NCBI GenBank assembly: GCA_018260755.1 | Contig: JAGTWP010000005.1 | Span: 1-33,474 of the forward strand | Direction of reading: 5' to 3' | DNA from: Candidatus Altarchaeum sp. | Lineage (GTDB): Archaea; Altiarchaeota; Altiarchaeia; Altiarchaeales; Altiarchaeaceae | Length of the DNA: 33,474 nucleotides | Shown here: positions 14,099 through 22,474 of the stretch, one piece after another | Layout of the letters: every line of letters starts with the position of its first letter | Position numbering within the stretch: the stretch's first letter is position 1 | The notes under the pieces: generated by a model | Seen by the model: only the letters and a program-made list of their open reading frames with translations | What the model was told of the DNA's origin: nothing | The model's database searches: none | Translations under genes and position numbers: made by a program

Positions 14099-14163
14099 TG
14101 ATAAAAATAAATTTTAAAATTTTTTAAATTTTATACAAAAATAACAAAAATAACAAAAACAAA

Positions 14164-14904
14164 ATGGCAAGTCAAAAAATTGGAATTATCGGATTCGGAA
14201 GGATGGGTCAAACAATAGCACGACTTACAAAAGATAAAAATTTTGAAATTTCATGTGTATTTGATGTTAAAAATGTCGGAATAAATGTCGGAAATTTTAT
14301 CGGGACGGAGAGCAAGGTGACTATCAGCAATATCGCTGATTTGGATAAAATTTTAAAGCAAACAAATCTAGATGTTGTTATTGATTTCAGTAATGCCAGT
14401 GCATGTATTGAAAATTTAAAAATAGTTGCAAAAAATAAAATAAATGCAGTAATCGGAACTACGGGTTTTAATGAAAAAGAGAAAGAGGAATTAAAAAAAA
14501 TAATAAAAGTAAGTAATATCGGAGCGGTTATAAGCCCGAATATGAGTGTAGGTGTAAATATATTTTGGAAATTGATTGAAGATGCCGGAAATTTATTAAA
14601 TGACTATGATGCTGAAATTGTTGAAGCACACCACATAACAAAAAAAGACAAACCGAGCGGAACCGCATTAAAAATGAAGGAAATTTTAGAAAAAATTTAT
14701 GAAAAAGAAATACCTGTACATTCAATAAGAATCGGAGGAATTGTCGGAGAACATACCGTAATGTTCGGAAATCCGGAGGAGGTTATTGAAATAAAGCATA
14801 CTGCAATTTCAAGAGATACATTTGCAATGGGAGCATTAAGAGCTACAGAATTTATAAATAAAAAGAAAGGAATTTACAATATGAAGGATGTGATTGGGAT
14901 TTAA
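14164..14904 (+). CDS. dapB: 4-hydroxy-tetrahydrodipicolinate reductase
   Basis: 246 residues. Reduces the dihydrodipicolinate precursor with NAD(P)H in the diaminopimelate/lysine pathway. The nucleotide-binding loop is GFGRMGQT (9-16). VIGTTGF and SPNMSVGVN are the conserved central motifs, and EAHHITKKDKPSGTALKM holds the catalytic His pair and substrate-binding Lys/Ser-Gly-Thr. Length is normal for an archaeal DapB. No other lysine-pathway gene is adjacent. It follows proS by 65 bp and precedes a small membrane protein gene by 27 bp, so it may share their transcript. Confidence 0.93.
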   Translation: MASQKIGIIGFGRMGQTIARLTKDKNFEISCVFDVKNVGINVGNFIGTESKVTISNIADLDKILKQTNLDVVIDFSNASACIENLKIVAKNKINAVIGTTGFNEKEKEELKKIIKVSNIGAVISPNMSVGVNIFWKLIEDAGNLLNDYDAEIVEAHHITKKDKPSGTALKMKEILEKIYEKEIPVHSIRIGGIVGEHTVMFGNPEEVIEIKHTAISRDTFAMGALRATEFINKKKGIYNMKDVIGI

Positions 14905-14931
14905 GCGATAAAAAGAAAAAACCAAAATCAA

Positions 14932-15147
14932 ATGATTAAAATAAAAATAGATAATTTAAAGGATGCCGCACTTGGATCAATAATTGCAATGGCTGTATTT
15001 GCACTTTTTATCTGGTTAGGATTTGCCAAGATTCCGGAATCACCGACCTATCCTTTATTTATCAAAGGGGCGGATGCTGTGGTAATTATGGGAGCAATAA
15101 TATTCATATTGCTCGTATTACTGAAATTCAGGTTTCGCAAGAAGTAA
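14932..15147 (+). CDS. Small two-helix membrane protein
   Basis: 71 residues with a short N-terminal polar part (MIKIKIDNLKDAA), a first hydrophobic helix about 14-33, a short outside loop with PESPTYP, a second helix about 46-64, and a basic end FRFRKK, which by the positive-inside rule puts the C-terminus in the cytoplasm. The 27-bp gap to dapB suggests co-transcription. I do not recognise a family; no functional motif is visible. Confidence 0.6.
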   Translation: MIKIKIDNLKDAALGSIIAMAVFALFIWLGFAKIPESPTYPLFIKGADAVVIMGAIIFILLVLLKFRFRKK

Positions 15148-15189
15148 AATTAATTATCGTAAAATTGTGATGCTCTATTATTTATCTTT

Positions 15190-16068
15190 TTAAAATAAAA
15201 CCCCGGCATATCCTACATAAGACTCCATTCCATATTGCGGAAATACATCATAACTTGTTGCATATTTGATTAAATTTCCCTTTTTACTTCCTAAAATTTT
15301 TGCCGCTGCAATTATCGCCGATATTGCACCCGGTCCGCACGCATTCATGTTTTTATTTGCTTCTTCTATTATTTTGTCATATTCCAGATTGAGCATTAAA
15401 TTTATAATCTTTTTATCATTTACTTCCTTAACCCATTTTAATGCATCGGTTCCGCAGCCCTTTGGAGTAAAATCATAATTCAGGCCATAATGTGTCAAAT
15501 CGCTTGTTCCGACAATAATTATATTTTTTTGCCTTTCTTCCTTTTCTTTTTTGACAATATTTCCGACAATTTCTCCAAGTTTGATGGCATCATCACTTAT
15601 TACAGGCATTATCGTAACTATTTTTGCATTCGGAAATAAAAATTTTATGAATGGTAATTGAACTTCTATTGAGTGTTCGTTTGCATGAGCGTTAGAATTG
15701 TCTTCAACATAAATTTTTCCTTCTTTTAAAATTTTTCCTGCTAAATTTTCATCAATTTCAATCTCTCCGAAAGGTGTTTTCCATTTGCCTTTGCTTATAA
15801 TTGCCGACTTTGAAATGTATGCACTGTGATTTGCACCAAATAAAATAAAGGTATCTGCATCTTTATTGAACTCCTTAATTGCATTGAATACACTAAATGA
15901 AATTTTTCCTGAAAATACCCATCCTGCGTGTGGCACAATTCCTCCGACTGCATTTTTAAAATTTACATTTGGCTTGTAAACATCTTTTTCCATCTCAGCA
16001 ATCATTTCTTTACATTCGTATTCGGTTCCAGGATAAAAACTTCCTGCAAAACGCATTGGTCTGCTCAT
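15190..16068 (-). CDS. MEMO1/AmmeMemoRadiSam system protein B family
   Basis: 292 residues, full length for the family. The fold is related to extradiol dioxygenases; the archaeal role is unknown, but homologues are often linked with AMMECR1 and a radical SAM protein. The sequence carries H47 (VPHAGW), H81 (GANHSAY) and C244 (NACGPG), which correspond to the metal/copper-binding H49, H81 and C244 reported for human MEMO1; H193 (SDLTHYG) is also present. Neither AMMECR1 nor the radical SAM partner is nearby. It starts 49 bp past the stop of the upstream gamma-carbonic anhydrase on the same strand, so the two are probably co-transcribed. Confidence 0.9.
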   Translation of the reverse strand: MSRPMRFAGSFYPGTEYECKEMIAEMEKDVYKPNVNFKNAVGGIVPHAGWVFSGKISFSVFNAIKEFNKDADTFILFGANHSAYISKSAIISKGKWKTPFGEIEIDENLAGKILKEGKIYVEDNSNAHANEHSIEVQLPFIKFLFPNAKIVTIMPVISDDAIKLGEIVGNIVKKEKEERQKNIIIVGTSDLTHYGLNYDFTPKGCGTDALKWVKEVNDKKIINLMLNLEYDKIIEEANKNMNACGPGAISAIIAAAKILGSKKGNLIKYATSYDVFPQYGMESYVGYAGVLF

Positions 16069-16117
16069 TTTAATAATTTAATAATATTTAAATTTTAAAT
16101 GTAATCTGTTTTTGTTT

Positions 16118-16606
16118 TTAGAATGACAAAATTTTATTCTTTTTTGCCAGTTCAATATAAGTTAATGCATTTTGTTTTATATATTCAATTTCATCGTCGG
16201 TTAATTTTCGGATGACCTTTGCGGGAATTCCATAAACAAGCGAATTTTCAGGAATAACCTTATTTTCCGTAACTATTGCTCCTGCTCCGATTATGCAGTT
16301 CTCTTTTATTTCAGCACCTTCCATTATTATTGCACCCATTCCGATTATGCATTTATCTGAAATTTTGCACCCGTGAATTATTGCTCCGTGTCCGATACTC
16401 GCATAATCGCCGATAAGGACATCATTGTGTTCGGCATGAATAATACAGTTATCCTGAACATTTGAAAATTTTCCCATTATAATTTTCATTCTGTCGGCAC
16501 GCAAAACCGCATTATAAAATACGGATGAATTTTCACCGATATTCACATCTCCGATAATTTTTGCTCCGTCCAAAATAACTGCTGTTTTATGAATTTTTGG
16601 CTGCAT
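16118..16606 (-). CDS. Gamma-type carbonic anhydrase-like hexapeptide protein
   Basis: 162 residues forming a left-handed beta helix: repeated hexapeptides such as IIGDVN, VLIGDY, IIGMGA and IIGAGA. The three zinc ligands of the gamma class are all visible as H57 (CIIHAEH), H73 and H78 (GHGAIIHG). The acidic loop of the classical Cam enzyme is absent, as in the shorter CamH/YrdA subgroup, so activity cannot be assumed. A C-terminal helix (KLTDDEIEYIKQNALTYIEL) packs the trimer. It starts after aaattttaaa, divergent from the prenyltransferase by 109 bp. Confidence 0.85.
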   Translation of the reverse strand: MQPKIHKTAVILDGAKIIGDVNIGENSSVFYNAVLRADRMKIIMGKFSNVQDNCIIHAEHNDVLIGDYASIGHGAIIHGCKISDKCIIGMGAIIMEGAEIKENCIIGAGAIVTENKVIPENSLVYGIPAKVIRKLTDDEIEYIKQNALTYIELAKKNKILSF

Positions 16607-16655
16607 TTTAAAATTTACAAAATTTAATTGATATTCTAATTATAGATTATTTTTT

Positions 16656-16710
16656 AAACAAAATTTTAAACACAAAATTTTAAACATAAAATTTTAAACA
16701 CAAAAATTTT
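16656..16710. repeat. 14-bp x4 tandem repeat in the leader of the prenyltransferase gene
   Basis: Four units of the form aaacacaaaatttt (12, 14, 14 and 15 bp, differing by single bases), ending 5 bp before the ATG at 16716. It lies in the 109-bp divergent promoter region shared with the gamma-carbonic anhydrase gene. Confidence 0.8.
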
Positions 16711-16715
16711 AAACA

Positions 16716-17552
16716 ATGAAAAAAATTTATTCATTTTTGGAATTATGTAGGCCTTTTACATCCGCATTAACTTCACTTGCCGTTGCCGCTGCAATATTAA
16801 TTGAAACGGGAAGTAATATAAATTTGTATTTGAATGTAATGTTAATTGCAATTGTTGCCGTCTTTCTTTTTTCATCTGCTGGAAATGTCTTAAACGATTA
16901 TTTTGACAGAGAAATTGATAAAATAAATCATCCGGAAAGACCGCTCCCCTCAAAAAGAGTTAATGCAGGCGATGCGTTAAAATTTTCAGCCGTCTTATTT
17001 TTACTCTCATTGCTGCTTGCGGTTTTTTTAAATATCTTTTGTATCGCAATTGCTTTGCTTGCCTTTACTTTTCAGATTTTGTACGAATTGAAATTTAAAA
17101 TGCATTATTTATCAAAAAATTTCACAATTGCATTTCTTACAGGAATGTTGTTTGTGTATGGTGGTGCGGCAGTAAAGGGCTTTGATATTCTGACAATAAG
17201 TCCGAGTATGATATTTGCAATCCTTGCGTTTTTGGCAATATTTGGAAGAGAAATTATAAAAGATATTGAAGATTTTAAAGGCGATGCAAACCGTCTTACT
17301 CTGCCAAAGAAAATTGGAATAAAGAAATCAGGAATTGTTGCAGCTATATTTTTATTGCTTTCTATTGCACTTTCTCCAGTTCCTTATATATTTTTAAAAT
17401 TTAACCTCGCTTATGTTTTTATGGTTTCTGTTACTGATTTAATGTTCATTTACTCTTTAATTATTCAGTTTAAAAATCCAAAAAATGCAAGAAAAATCAT
17501 AAAGCTCGGGATGCTGATTGCTTTACTTGCGTTTATTATCGGAAAATTTTAA
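16716..17552 (+). CDS. UbiA-type prenyltransferase, probable DGGGP synthase
   Basis: 278 residues, about eight membrane helices. In archaea this family most often makes digeranylgeranylglyceryl phosphate, adding the second chain to the ether lipid. The first Asp-rich motif is NDYFDREIDKINHPERPLPS (N60, D61, D64, D68) and the second is REIIKDIEDFKGD; both bind Mg-diphosphate. The conserved ANRLTLPKKIGIKKS segment follows. The window also has a geranylgeranyl reductase (555-1634), which acts after this step. Other UbiA enzymes exist, but this short form with a KDIEDFKGD second motif fits the archaeal lipid enzyme best. The stop overlaps the stop of the next, convergent gene by 4 bp. Confidence 0.83.
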   Translation: MKKIYSFLELCRPFTSALTSLAVAAAILIETGSNINLYLNVMLIAIVAVFLFSSAGNVLNDYFDREIDKINHPERPLPSKRVNAGDALKFSAVLFLLSLLLAVFLNIFCIAIALLAFTFQILYELKFKMHYLSKNFTIAFLTGMLFVYGGAAVKGFDILTISPSMIFAILAFLAIFGREIIKDIEDFKGDANRLTLPKKIGIKKSGIVAAIFLLLSIALSPVPYIFLKFNLAYVFMVSVTDLMFIYSLIIQFKNPKNARKIIKLGMLIALLAFIIGKF

Positions 17553-19231
17553 TGTTTTTTAAAAATAAAAATAATAAAAGCAATAACTATAAGAGCAATT
17601 GCCGCAATCAAATACAGGTTTGAACCAATATTTTTAACAAAATTTTGATATTGATTTGAAATTTCATTCCATGCATTGCCTGTCTTATTATCCTTGTTGC
17701 CAATAACATTAACGGTAACCTCTTTACTGTCCGAAAAGTCCCTGCCGGTGCATTTTGCAGTTAATATAAAATTTTGAGTAGGATATTCAATCTCATACTT
17801 TAAAACATAGTCCGCACCTTTTTCAACAACAACGGTTTCATTTACGCATTTTAATGTATTTTTATTTCCTTCATTTTGAGTATTTCCTTCATTTTGATTT
17901 CGTGTGCATATTTCAACTATAACCTCGCTGTTGTTTTCCTCATTTAAATTTTTCAGTTCAACTTCCTTTGTGGATGTATTTATTCTTTCAATCACAACAC
18001 CATTATAGATATTTCCCATTTTATCTGTATCAGCGGTAAAATTTGTTGTTAAGTTCAAATCATTGCATCTGACATTTACACTATAAAAATATAAAAAATT
18101 TCCTTCCCGTTCCGGAACAAAAACTTTAAAAGTTATATTCTTTTTTTCATAAGGTAATAAATAGAAAATTTTTTCATCGGTATCCGCCTTTAATGACGAC
18201 GAAATTTTGCATACTCCGAATACATAAAAATTTTTGCTGTTTGTTAGTTCGGCATTAATTGGCATAGTAGAATTTTTTCCGGTTAAATTTTTGTTAATGA
18301 TTTTTCCGCTTATTAAATTTTCATCTTTTAATGTTATAAATTTTGCATTTATCGTTCCCATATGCAAGACATTTTTTCCGAGAAATTTCAATTCAACTTT
18401 GATTCCCCTTGCTTCATTATCGCTGTAAATTGCTATATGCGATGCATCAGCAGGAAATTGTCCGAAAGTTGGGTCTATCGGAATCCATTGCTCATTAATA
18501 AAAACCTCTGCATAAGCGTGTCTTTCAAATCCCTTGTTAGTAGAGGCAATTCCTCCGACTGCCCTTGTGGGAATTCCAACGCTTCTGCACATTGCTACGA
18601 ATAAATTTGTATAGCCCATGCAGGTAGCTCTCTTGGACCTAAACACATCCCTTGCAGATAAAATTTCCGAATTGTAATCATAAGTAAGGTAATCATGAAC
18701 AAATTTTGCAATTTTAAAGACCTTGAGCGCATCTTCAATGTCTTTATTATCATTATAACTATTATAATTATTATAACTATCATTGGCAGAGGTTATTTCT
18801 TCTGCCTTTTTCTTTATTTCTTCGTTCCATTCAACATTTCCTCTGCTGATAATAAAATTTTGTATTTCTGAATCATTTCCTTCATTATTGCTTTCATTAT
18901 TAAATTTAATTTCGTAAATTTTTTTCTCAACAATGAAATTTAACGAATAGTTATTTGCAGAACCGACATTTATTTTTATTGTTTCTTTTCCATTACCTTT
19001 TTCAATTGAATAATTTTGAACAAACTGAATTTTTAAAATTTTTTGTGTTTTGTCTGTTAAAGGCATCTCGGTAATTAAGGTTATATCTTTTACATTTTCC
19101 TTTTCAAAATTTCCTTCATAAGTTATATTTATGGTAGAATGTGTAATTTCAGCAGATGACCAGGATAGCATAGCGGTTGTTAAGAGCAAAGTCAAAATCA
19201 GCCAAAAAGAATTTTCTCCGAAATTATCCAT
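17549..19231 (-). CDS. Membrane-anchored surface transglutaminase-like protein
   Basis: 560 residues. N-terminal hydrophobic segment (about 9-27, FWLILTLLLTTAMLSW) acts as signal or anchor; a C-terminal helix LIAAIALIVIAFIIFIF followed by KKH anchors the other end, so the bulk is extracytoplasmic. The transglutaminase/protease-like core holds a complete triad: C204 (RATCMGYTNLF), H238 (ERHAYAEVF) and D253 (WIPIDPTFG). About 250 residues of N/T/E-rich beta-type sequence follow with many N-x-S/T sites, as in archaeal surface proteins. The substrate is unknown; such proteins may cleave or crosslink cell-surface proteins. A 12-residue stretch rich in Asn/Tyr (NDSYNNYNSYNDN, near 150-162) is low complexity. 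Convergent with the prenyltransferase. Confidence 0.8.
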   Translation of the reverse strand: MDNFGENSFWLILTLLLTTAMLSWSSAEITHSTINITYEGNFEKENVKDITLITEMPLTDKTQKILKIQFVQNYSIEKGNGKETIKINVGSANNYSLNFIVEKKIYEIKFNNESNNEGNDSEIQNFIISRGNVEWNEEIKKKAEEITSANDSYNNYNSYNDNKDIEDALKVFKIAKFVHDYLTYDYNSEILSARDVFRSKRATCMGYTNLFVAMCRSVGIPTRAVGGIASTNKGFERHAYAEVFINEQWIPIDPTFGQFPADASHIAIYSDNEARGIKVELKFLGKNVLHMGTINAKFITLKDENLISGKIINKNLTGKNSTMPINAELTNSKNFYVFGVCKISSSLKADTDEKIFYLLPYEKKNITFKVFVPEREGNFLYFYSVNVRCNDLNLTTNFTADTDKMGNIYNGVVIERINTSTKEVELKNLNEENNSEVIVEICTRNQNEGNTQNEGNKNTLKCVNETVVVEKGADYVLKYEIEYPTQNFILTAKCTGRDFSDSKEVTVNVIGNKDNKTGNAWNEISNQYQNFVKNIGSNLYLIAAIALIVIAFIIFIFKKH

Positions 19232-19283
19232 TTTTATTGTAAATTATTTTCTATAATTAGTATTTCATTCATAATTTGTAAAT

Positions 19284-19349
19284 AAATTTTATACAATTAA
19301 TGTCACAAACAATATTAAATTTTATACAATTAATGTCACAAACAATATT
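19284..19349 (+). promoter_or_regulatory. 33-bp perfect tandem duplication carrying TATA-like motif, upstream of rrp41
   Basis: Two identical 33-bp units (19284-19316, 19317-19349), each with aaattttatacaatt then taatgtcaca, and the first 9 bp of a third unit. Each unit contains a TTTTATA box-like sequence, so rrp41 may have two tandem promoters about 33 bp apart. The second TATA-like motif is about 45 bp before the ATG at 19370, a workable distance for a short leader. Confidence 0.6.
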
Positions 19350-19369
19350 AAATTTTATCATATATAAAT

Positions 19370-20089
19370 ATGGAAACAGAAAAAAAATTAATCGTTGATG
19401 GGGTTAGAGTTGACGGGAGAAAATGGGACGAATTACGGGATATAAAAATGAAGGTGGGAGTCCTGAAAAATCCAGTGGGCTCGGCATCGATTGAATGGGG
19501 AAAGAATAAGGTTATTGCAGGTGTTTATGGACCAAGAGAGGTAATTCCAAAATTTGAAGAAGACTCAACAAAAGCAATCTTAAAATGTGAGTACAATATG
19601 GCACCGTTCAGTGTTGAAGACAGAAAAAGACCGGGTCCTGACAGAAGGTCGGTTGAAATTTCAAAGGTAATAACCGAAGCACTATCTTCCGTAGTACTAT
19701 TGGAAGAATTCCCGAATACGCAGATAAATGTATATATTGAAATTTTGCGGGCGGATGCCGGAACGAGAATTGCAGGAATAACCGCTGCCTCATTGGCACT
19801 GGCAGACGCAGGAGTTCCGATGAAGGATTTGGTTGCCGGATGCACATCGGGAAAGGTTAATGGTGAAATTGTTCTGGATTTATGCAAAGAAGAGGACAAT
19901 TACGGTGATTGTGATTTACCTGTTGCAATTATTCCAAAAAATAAGGAAATTGTATTGTTGCAAATGGATGGGATTTTGACAAAGGAAGAATTTAACAAAG
20001 CGTTTGATTTGGTAGTTGATGGTGCTATGAATGTTTATGAAATGCAAAAGAAGGCGTTGTATGAAAAGTATAAAAATAAAGATGTGTAG
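19370..20089 (+). CDS. rrp41: Archaeal exosome subunit Rrp41 (catalytic RNase PH-like)
   Basis: 239 residues. Phosphorolytic 3'-5' RNA degradation, and polyadenylation in reverse, in the hexameric ring with Rrp42. Visible: VDGRKWDELRD at the start, GSASIEWGKNKVIAGVYGPR, phosphate/RNA-binding RKRPGPDRRSVEIS, DAGTRIAGITAASLALADAG, and the catalytic acidic region EEDNYGDCDLPVAI. These identify Rrp41 rather than the non-catalytic Rrp42. In many archaea rrp4, rrp41 and rrp42 form one operon; here neither partner is adjacent, and a MITE lies 61 bp downstream. Start: ATG at 19370, no Shine-Dalgarno. Confidence 0.94.
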   Translation: METEKKLIVDGVRVDGRKWDELRDIKMKVGVLKNPVGSASIEWGKNKVIAGVYGPREVIPKFEEDSTKAILKCEYNMAPFSVEDRKRPGPDRRSVEISKVITEALSSVVLLEEFPNTQINVYIEILRADAGTRIAGITAASLALADAGVPMKDLVAGCTSGKVNGEIVLDLCKEEDNYGDCDLPVAIIPKNKEIVLLQMDGILTKEEFNKAFDLVVDGAMNVYEMQKKALYEKYKNKDV

Positions 20090-20142
20090 GTGAGTCGGTT
20101 AAGAGTTATGGATTATGTGCCATAAGAATCAGGGACAAAATT

Positions 20143-20357
20143 TATTTAATGTAACTATTCAGAGGGTACAAAAATTTACTGAAAATTTATAAATAAATTT
20201 TCAATCTTAAAAAATATTTCAAATATTTTTTAATACCTGCGATTTTCAAACTTGTTTGAAAATACACGAACGAAGTGAGCGTAAAATTTCAAAAAATACC
20301 AAAAAGTCAAAAAATTTACCTTTAATTTTTTGGGTGGCTGAATAGTTACTATTTAAT
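20143..20357 (+). mobile_element. MITE family B, copy 2, with 8-bp target duplication
   Basis: The element proper is 20151-20349 (199 bp). It has perfect 12-bp terminal inverted repeats, gtaactattcag and ctgaatagttac. Exact 8-bp direct repeats tatttaat flank it (20143-20150 and 20350-20357). Both ends match the element at 5092-5206; the middle here has about 85 extra bp with small hairpins (aaaaaatattt...aaatatttttt and gattttcaaac...gtttgaaaat). No coding capacity. It occupies most of the rrp41-manC gap (20090-20456); I see no gene there. Termini beginning GTAA plus 8-bp duplication suggest an IS66-like mobiliser (inference). Confidence 0.85.
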
Positions 20358-20456
20358 TTTATATTATAGTAAATTTATCAACTTTTGTCTTAAATTTATT
20401 ATATTTGTAAATCCTTTACTATATAATATGTCCCTGTTCCATATTGATTTTAAATT

Positions 20457-21896
20457 TTACACCTTTTCTTTTCCCCGTCCGAAATCATCTTCAAATCTTT
20501 CAATATCGTCCTCTCCGAGATATTCGCCGATTTGCACCTCCATTATTTCTAAAGGTACCTTTCCCGGATTTTCTATTCTGTGAGTGAATCCCGAAGGAAT
20601 GAATGTACTTTCTCCGTTTCTTAAAAACATTTCTTTGTCGTCAACAACAATTTTAGCCATTCCTCTGACAACTATCCAGTGTTCACTTCTGTGATAATGC
20701 ATCTGCAAACTCAGTCGTTTTTTCGGCAGAACAACAATGTGCTTTATTTTATACCTTTCTCCCTCCTCTAACACCGTATACTGGCCCCAGGGTCTGTAAG
20801 CTGTTTTATCCGTAATTGCCCTTTCATCTCCTTTATTTTTTAAAATTTTAAAAATTTCCTTAACTTTTTGCGTTTCTCCTCTTTTAGCAATCAACAAAGC
20901 ATCTCCCGAGTCAATAACCACTAAATTTTCAACCCCTACCAGTGCTGTTAGTCGCTTTGTTATGACTAAATTTTTTGAAGAATCAACGGCAATAAATTCC
21001 CCCCTTCCTGCATTTTCATCTTTATTTTTATCATAAACATCATACATCGCATCAAAACTTCCCAAATCATTCCACGAGGTATTTAAAGGAACAACAGATA
21101 CATTTTTTGCTTTTTCAATAATTCCGTAATCAACCGAAATTTCAGGAATTTTTTTATAAATTTCCACTAAACTGCCGCTGCTTTCAAATGCGGTGTAAAT
21201 TTCAGGAGTCAGATTTTTTACGGCTTCTGTGAAAATTTTTGTATTAAATATAAACATTCCGCTGTTCCATAAATATCCCTCCCTAACATACTTTTTTGCC
21301 GTTTCCAAATTTGGCTTTTCCTTAAATTCTTTAACTTTAAAGGCCTTATTTTGAAAATCAGCAGATTTTGAAAATCTCCGAACATCAGTGAGGTGATGTT
21401 CTCCTTCTTTTGTTGCTTTTCCGATTCCTATGTAACCATAACCGGTATGCGGTGTCTTTGGATTTATTCCAAAGGTTACTAATTCATAATTTGCTAAATT
21501 TTCTCCTATTTTAAATGCCTCAGTATATGCATCGTTTGTATTTATAACATGGTCGGATGGAATGACTTCTACATTGCAGTCACCGTAAATTTCTTTAATC
21601 GTTTTTATTCCGAAATAAATTGCTGGAAGTGTGTTCTTTCCTGACGGTTCGAGAAGAATATTTCTTTCGGGAATGCTTATATTGATTTCTTTTAGCTCAT
21701 CCAGAACCCTAAATTTATAGTCCTTATTTGTTACGATAAAAATTTCATCTTCCTGCGAAAATAATTTTGCCCTTTCAACGGTTCTCTGGAAGAGTGATTT
21801 GTCATCAAAAATTTTTATAAACTGCTTCGGAAGCTGCTCCCTGCTTAATGGCCATAGGCGGGTTCCTTTTCCCCCGCATAATATTATTGTTTTCAT
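20457..21896 (-). CDS. manC: Mannose-1-phosphate guanylyltransferase / mannose-6-phosphate isomerase
   Basis: 479 residues, bifunctional type II enzyme length. The N-terminal nucleotidyltransferase makes GDP-mannose: GGKGTRLWPLSREQLPKQF (8-26) is the GTP-binding signature, VIPSDHVI carries the metal Asp, and FKEKPNLETAKKYV and NSGMFIF follow. Residues about 365-479 form the cupin isomerase domain: YRPWGQYTVLEEGERYKIKH, then LQMHYHRSEHWIVVRG with metal His residues, and IPSGFTHRIENPG. GDP-mannose feeds glycan and glycolipid synthesis. It is downstream of the PIN/XRE pair on the same strand, 62 bp apart, with low chance of functional linkage. Confidence 0.95.
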   Translation of the reverse strand: MKTIILCGGKGTRLWPLSREQLPKQFIKIFDDKSLFQRTVERAKLFSQEDEIFIVTNKDYKFRVLDELKEINISIPERNILLEPSGKNTLPAIYFGIKTIKEIYGDCNVEVIPSDHVINTNDAYTEAFKIGENLANYELVTFGINPKTPHTGYGYIGIGKATKEGEHHLTDVRRFSKSADFQNKAFKVKEFKEKPNLETAKKYVREGYLWNSGMFIFNTKIFTEAVKNLTPEIYTAFESSGSLVEIYKKIPEISVDYGIIEKAKNVSVVPLNTSWNDLGSFDAMYDVYDKNKDENAGRGEFIAVDSSKNLVITKRLTALVGVENLVVIDSGDALLIAKRGETQKVKEIFKILKNKGDERAITDKTAYRPWGQYTVLEEGERYKIKHIVVLPKKRLSLQMHYHRSEHWIVVRGMAKIVVDDKEMFLRNGESTFIPSGFTHRIENPGKVPLEIMEVQIGEYLGEDDIERFEDDFGRGKEKV

Positions 21897-21958
21897 CTGA
21901 ATTTATTAATTTATGGATTTATTAATTTAAATTTATTAAATTTTTAAACAAATTAATT

Positions 21959-22474
21959 TTAGTTAAATTTAATCCCTATCTTTTTAAAGAAATCTATTAG
22001 ATTTAAGCATTGGATATTAAAATAATTTGCAATATATGGGATGTGGTTTTCAGCATTCTTTTCATCTGTTACAATAATTATAGGTGCTTTATTTGTTTTC
22101 TCACAAATACTTAATGCTATTAACAATGGATCTGCCCAAGATTCATCTTTCTTCATTTTAGTTTTCCAATACACAAAGTCATATTTTCCTTCGATTTGAT
22201 GAAATTTTTGGGTTTGGTAATTATCAATATCTTTAAACATTTTTTTATTTTGTTTGCACCACTGGTATATTGTGTCCTTTCTTTTTTCGATTTCTTTATA
22301 TACATCTATATGTGAAATAAGCTCATCTCCCTTCACTATACTTTCTAATTTTTCCCATATAGCGGGGAATATCTCCCTAGGATACCCTGGGTATCTTGTG
22401 AGATATATTAAAGTACTTGTATCTATGCAATAGCGAAATATTGGAAATAACCTATCTTGTTTCTCCATTTTCAT
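21959..22474 (-). CDS. DUF4411 PIN-domain protein, probable toxin
   Basis: 171 residues from the ATG at 22474, which forms a TGATG overlap with the upstream stop; a GTG one codon earlier is also possible. PIN-fold nucleases of the DUF4411 family are metal-dependent RNases. The acidic residues expected are visible: D in RYCIDTSTLIYL, E in VYKEIEKR, D in SWADPLLIALS, and D in IIIVTDEKNAE. The SWADPLLIALS-to-TDEKN spacing is typical. It is downstream of an XRE-ImmA gene in a translationally coupled pair. This partnership is established for type II toxin-antitoxin modules, so toxin function is a reasoned inference. Cytoplasmic, no membrane segment. Confidence 0.82.
   Translation of the reverse strand: MKMEKQDRLFPIFRYCIDTSTLIYLTRYPGYPREIFPAIWEKLESIVKGDELISHIDVYKEIEKRKDTIYQWCKQNKKMFKDIDNYQTQKFHQIEGKYDFVYWKTKMKKDESWADPLLIALSICEKTNKAPIIIVTDEKNAENHIPYIANYFNIQCLNLIDFFKKIGIKFN

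Noticed and set aside
19525-19899. Long antisense frames within rrp41, moaA (9384-9857), the CPBP gene (25510-25878) and folP (31952-32290)
   Set aside because: Each lies opposite a well-supported gene and carries no family motif of its own.
20130-20436. cagggaca / tgtccctg inverted pair around MITE B2 as a larger element
   Set aside because: Only 8 bp, and the 8-bp duplication at 20143/20350 defines the element more convincingly.
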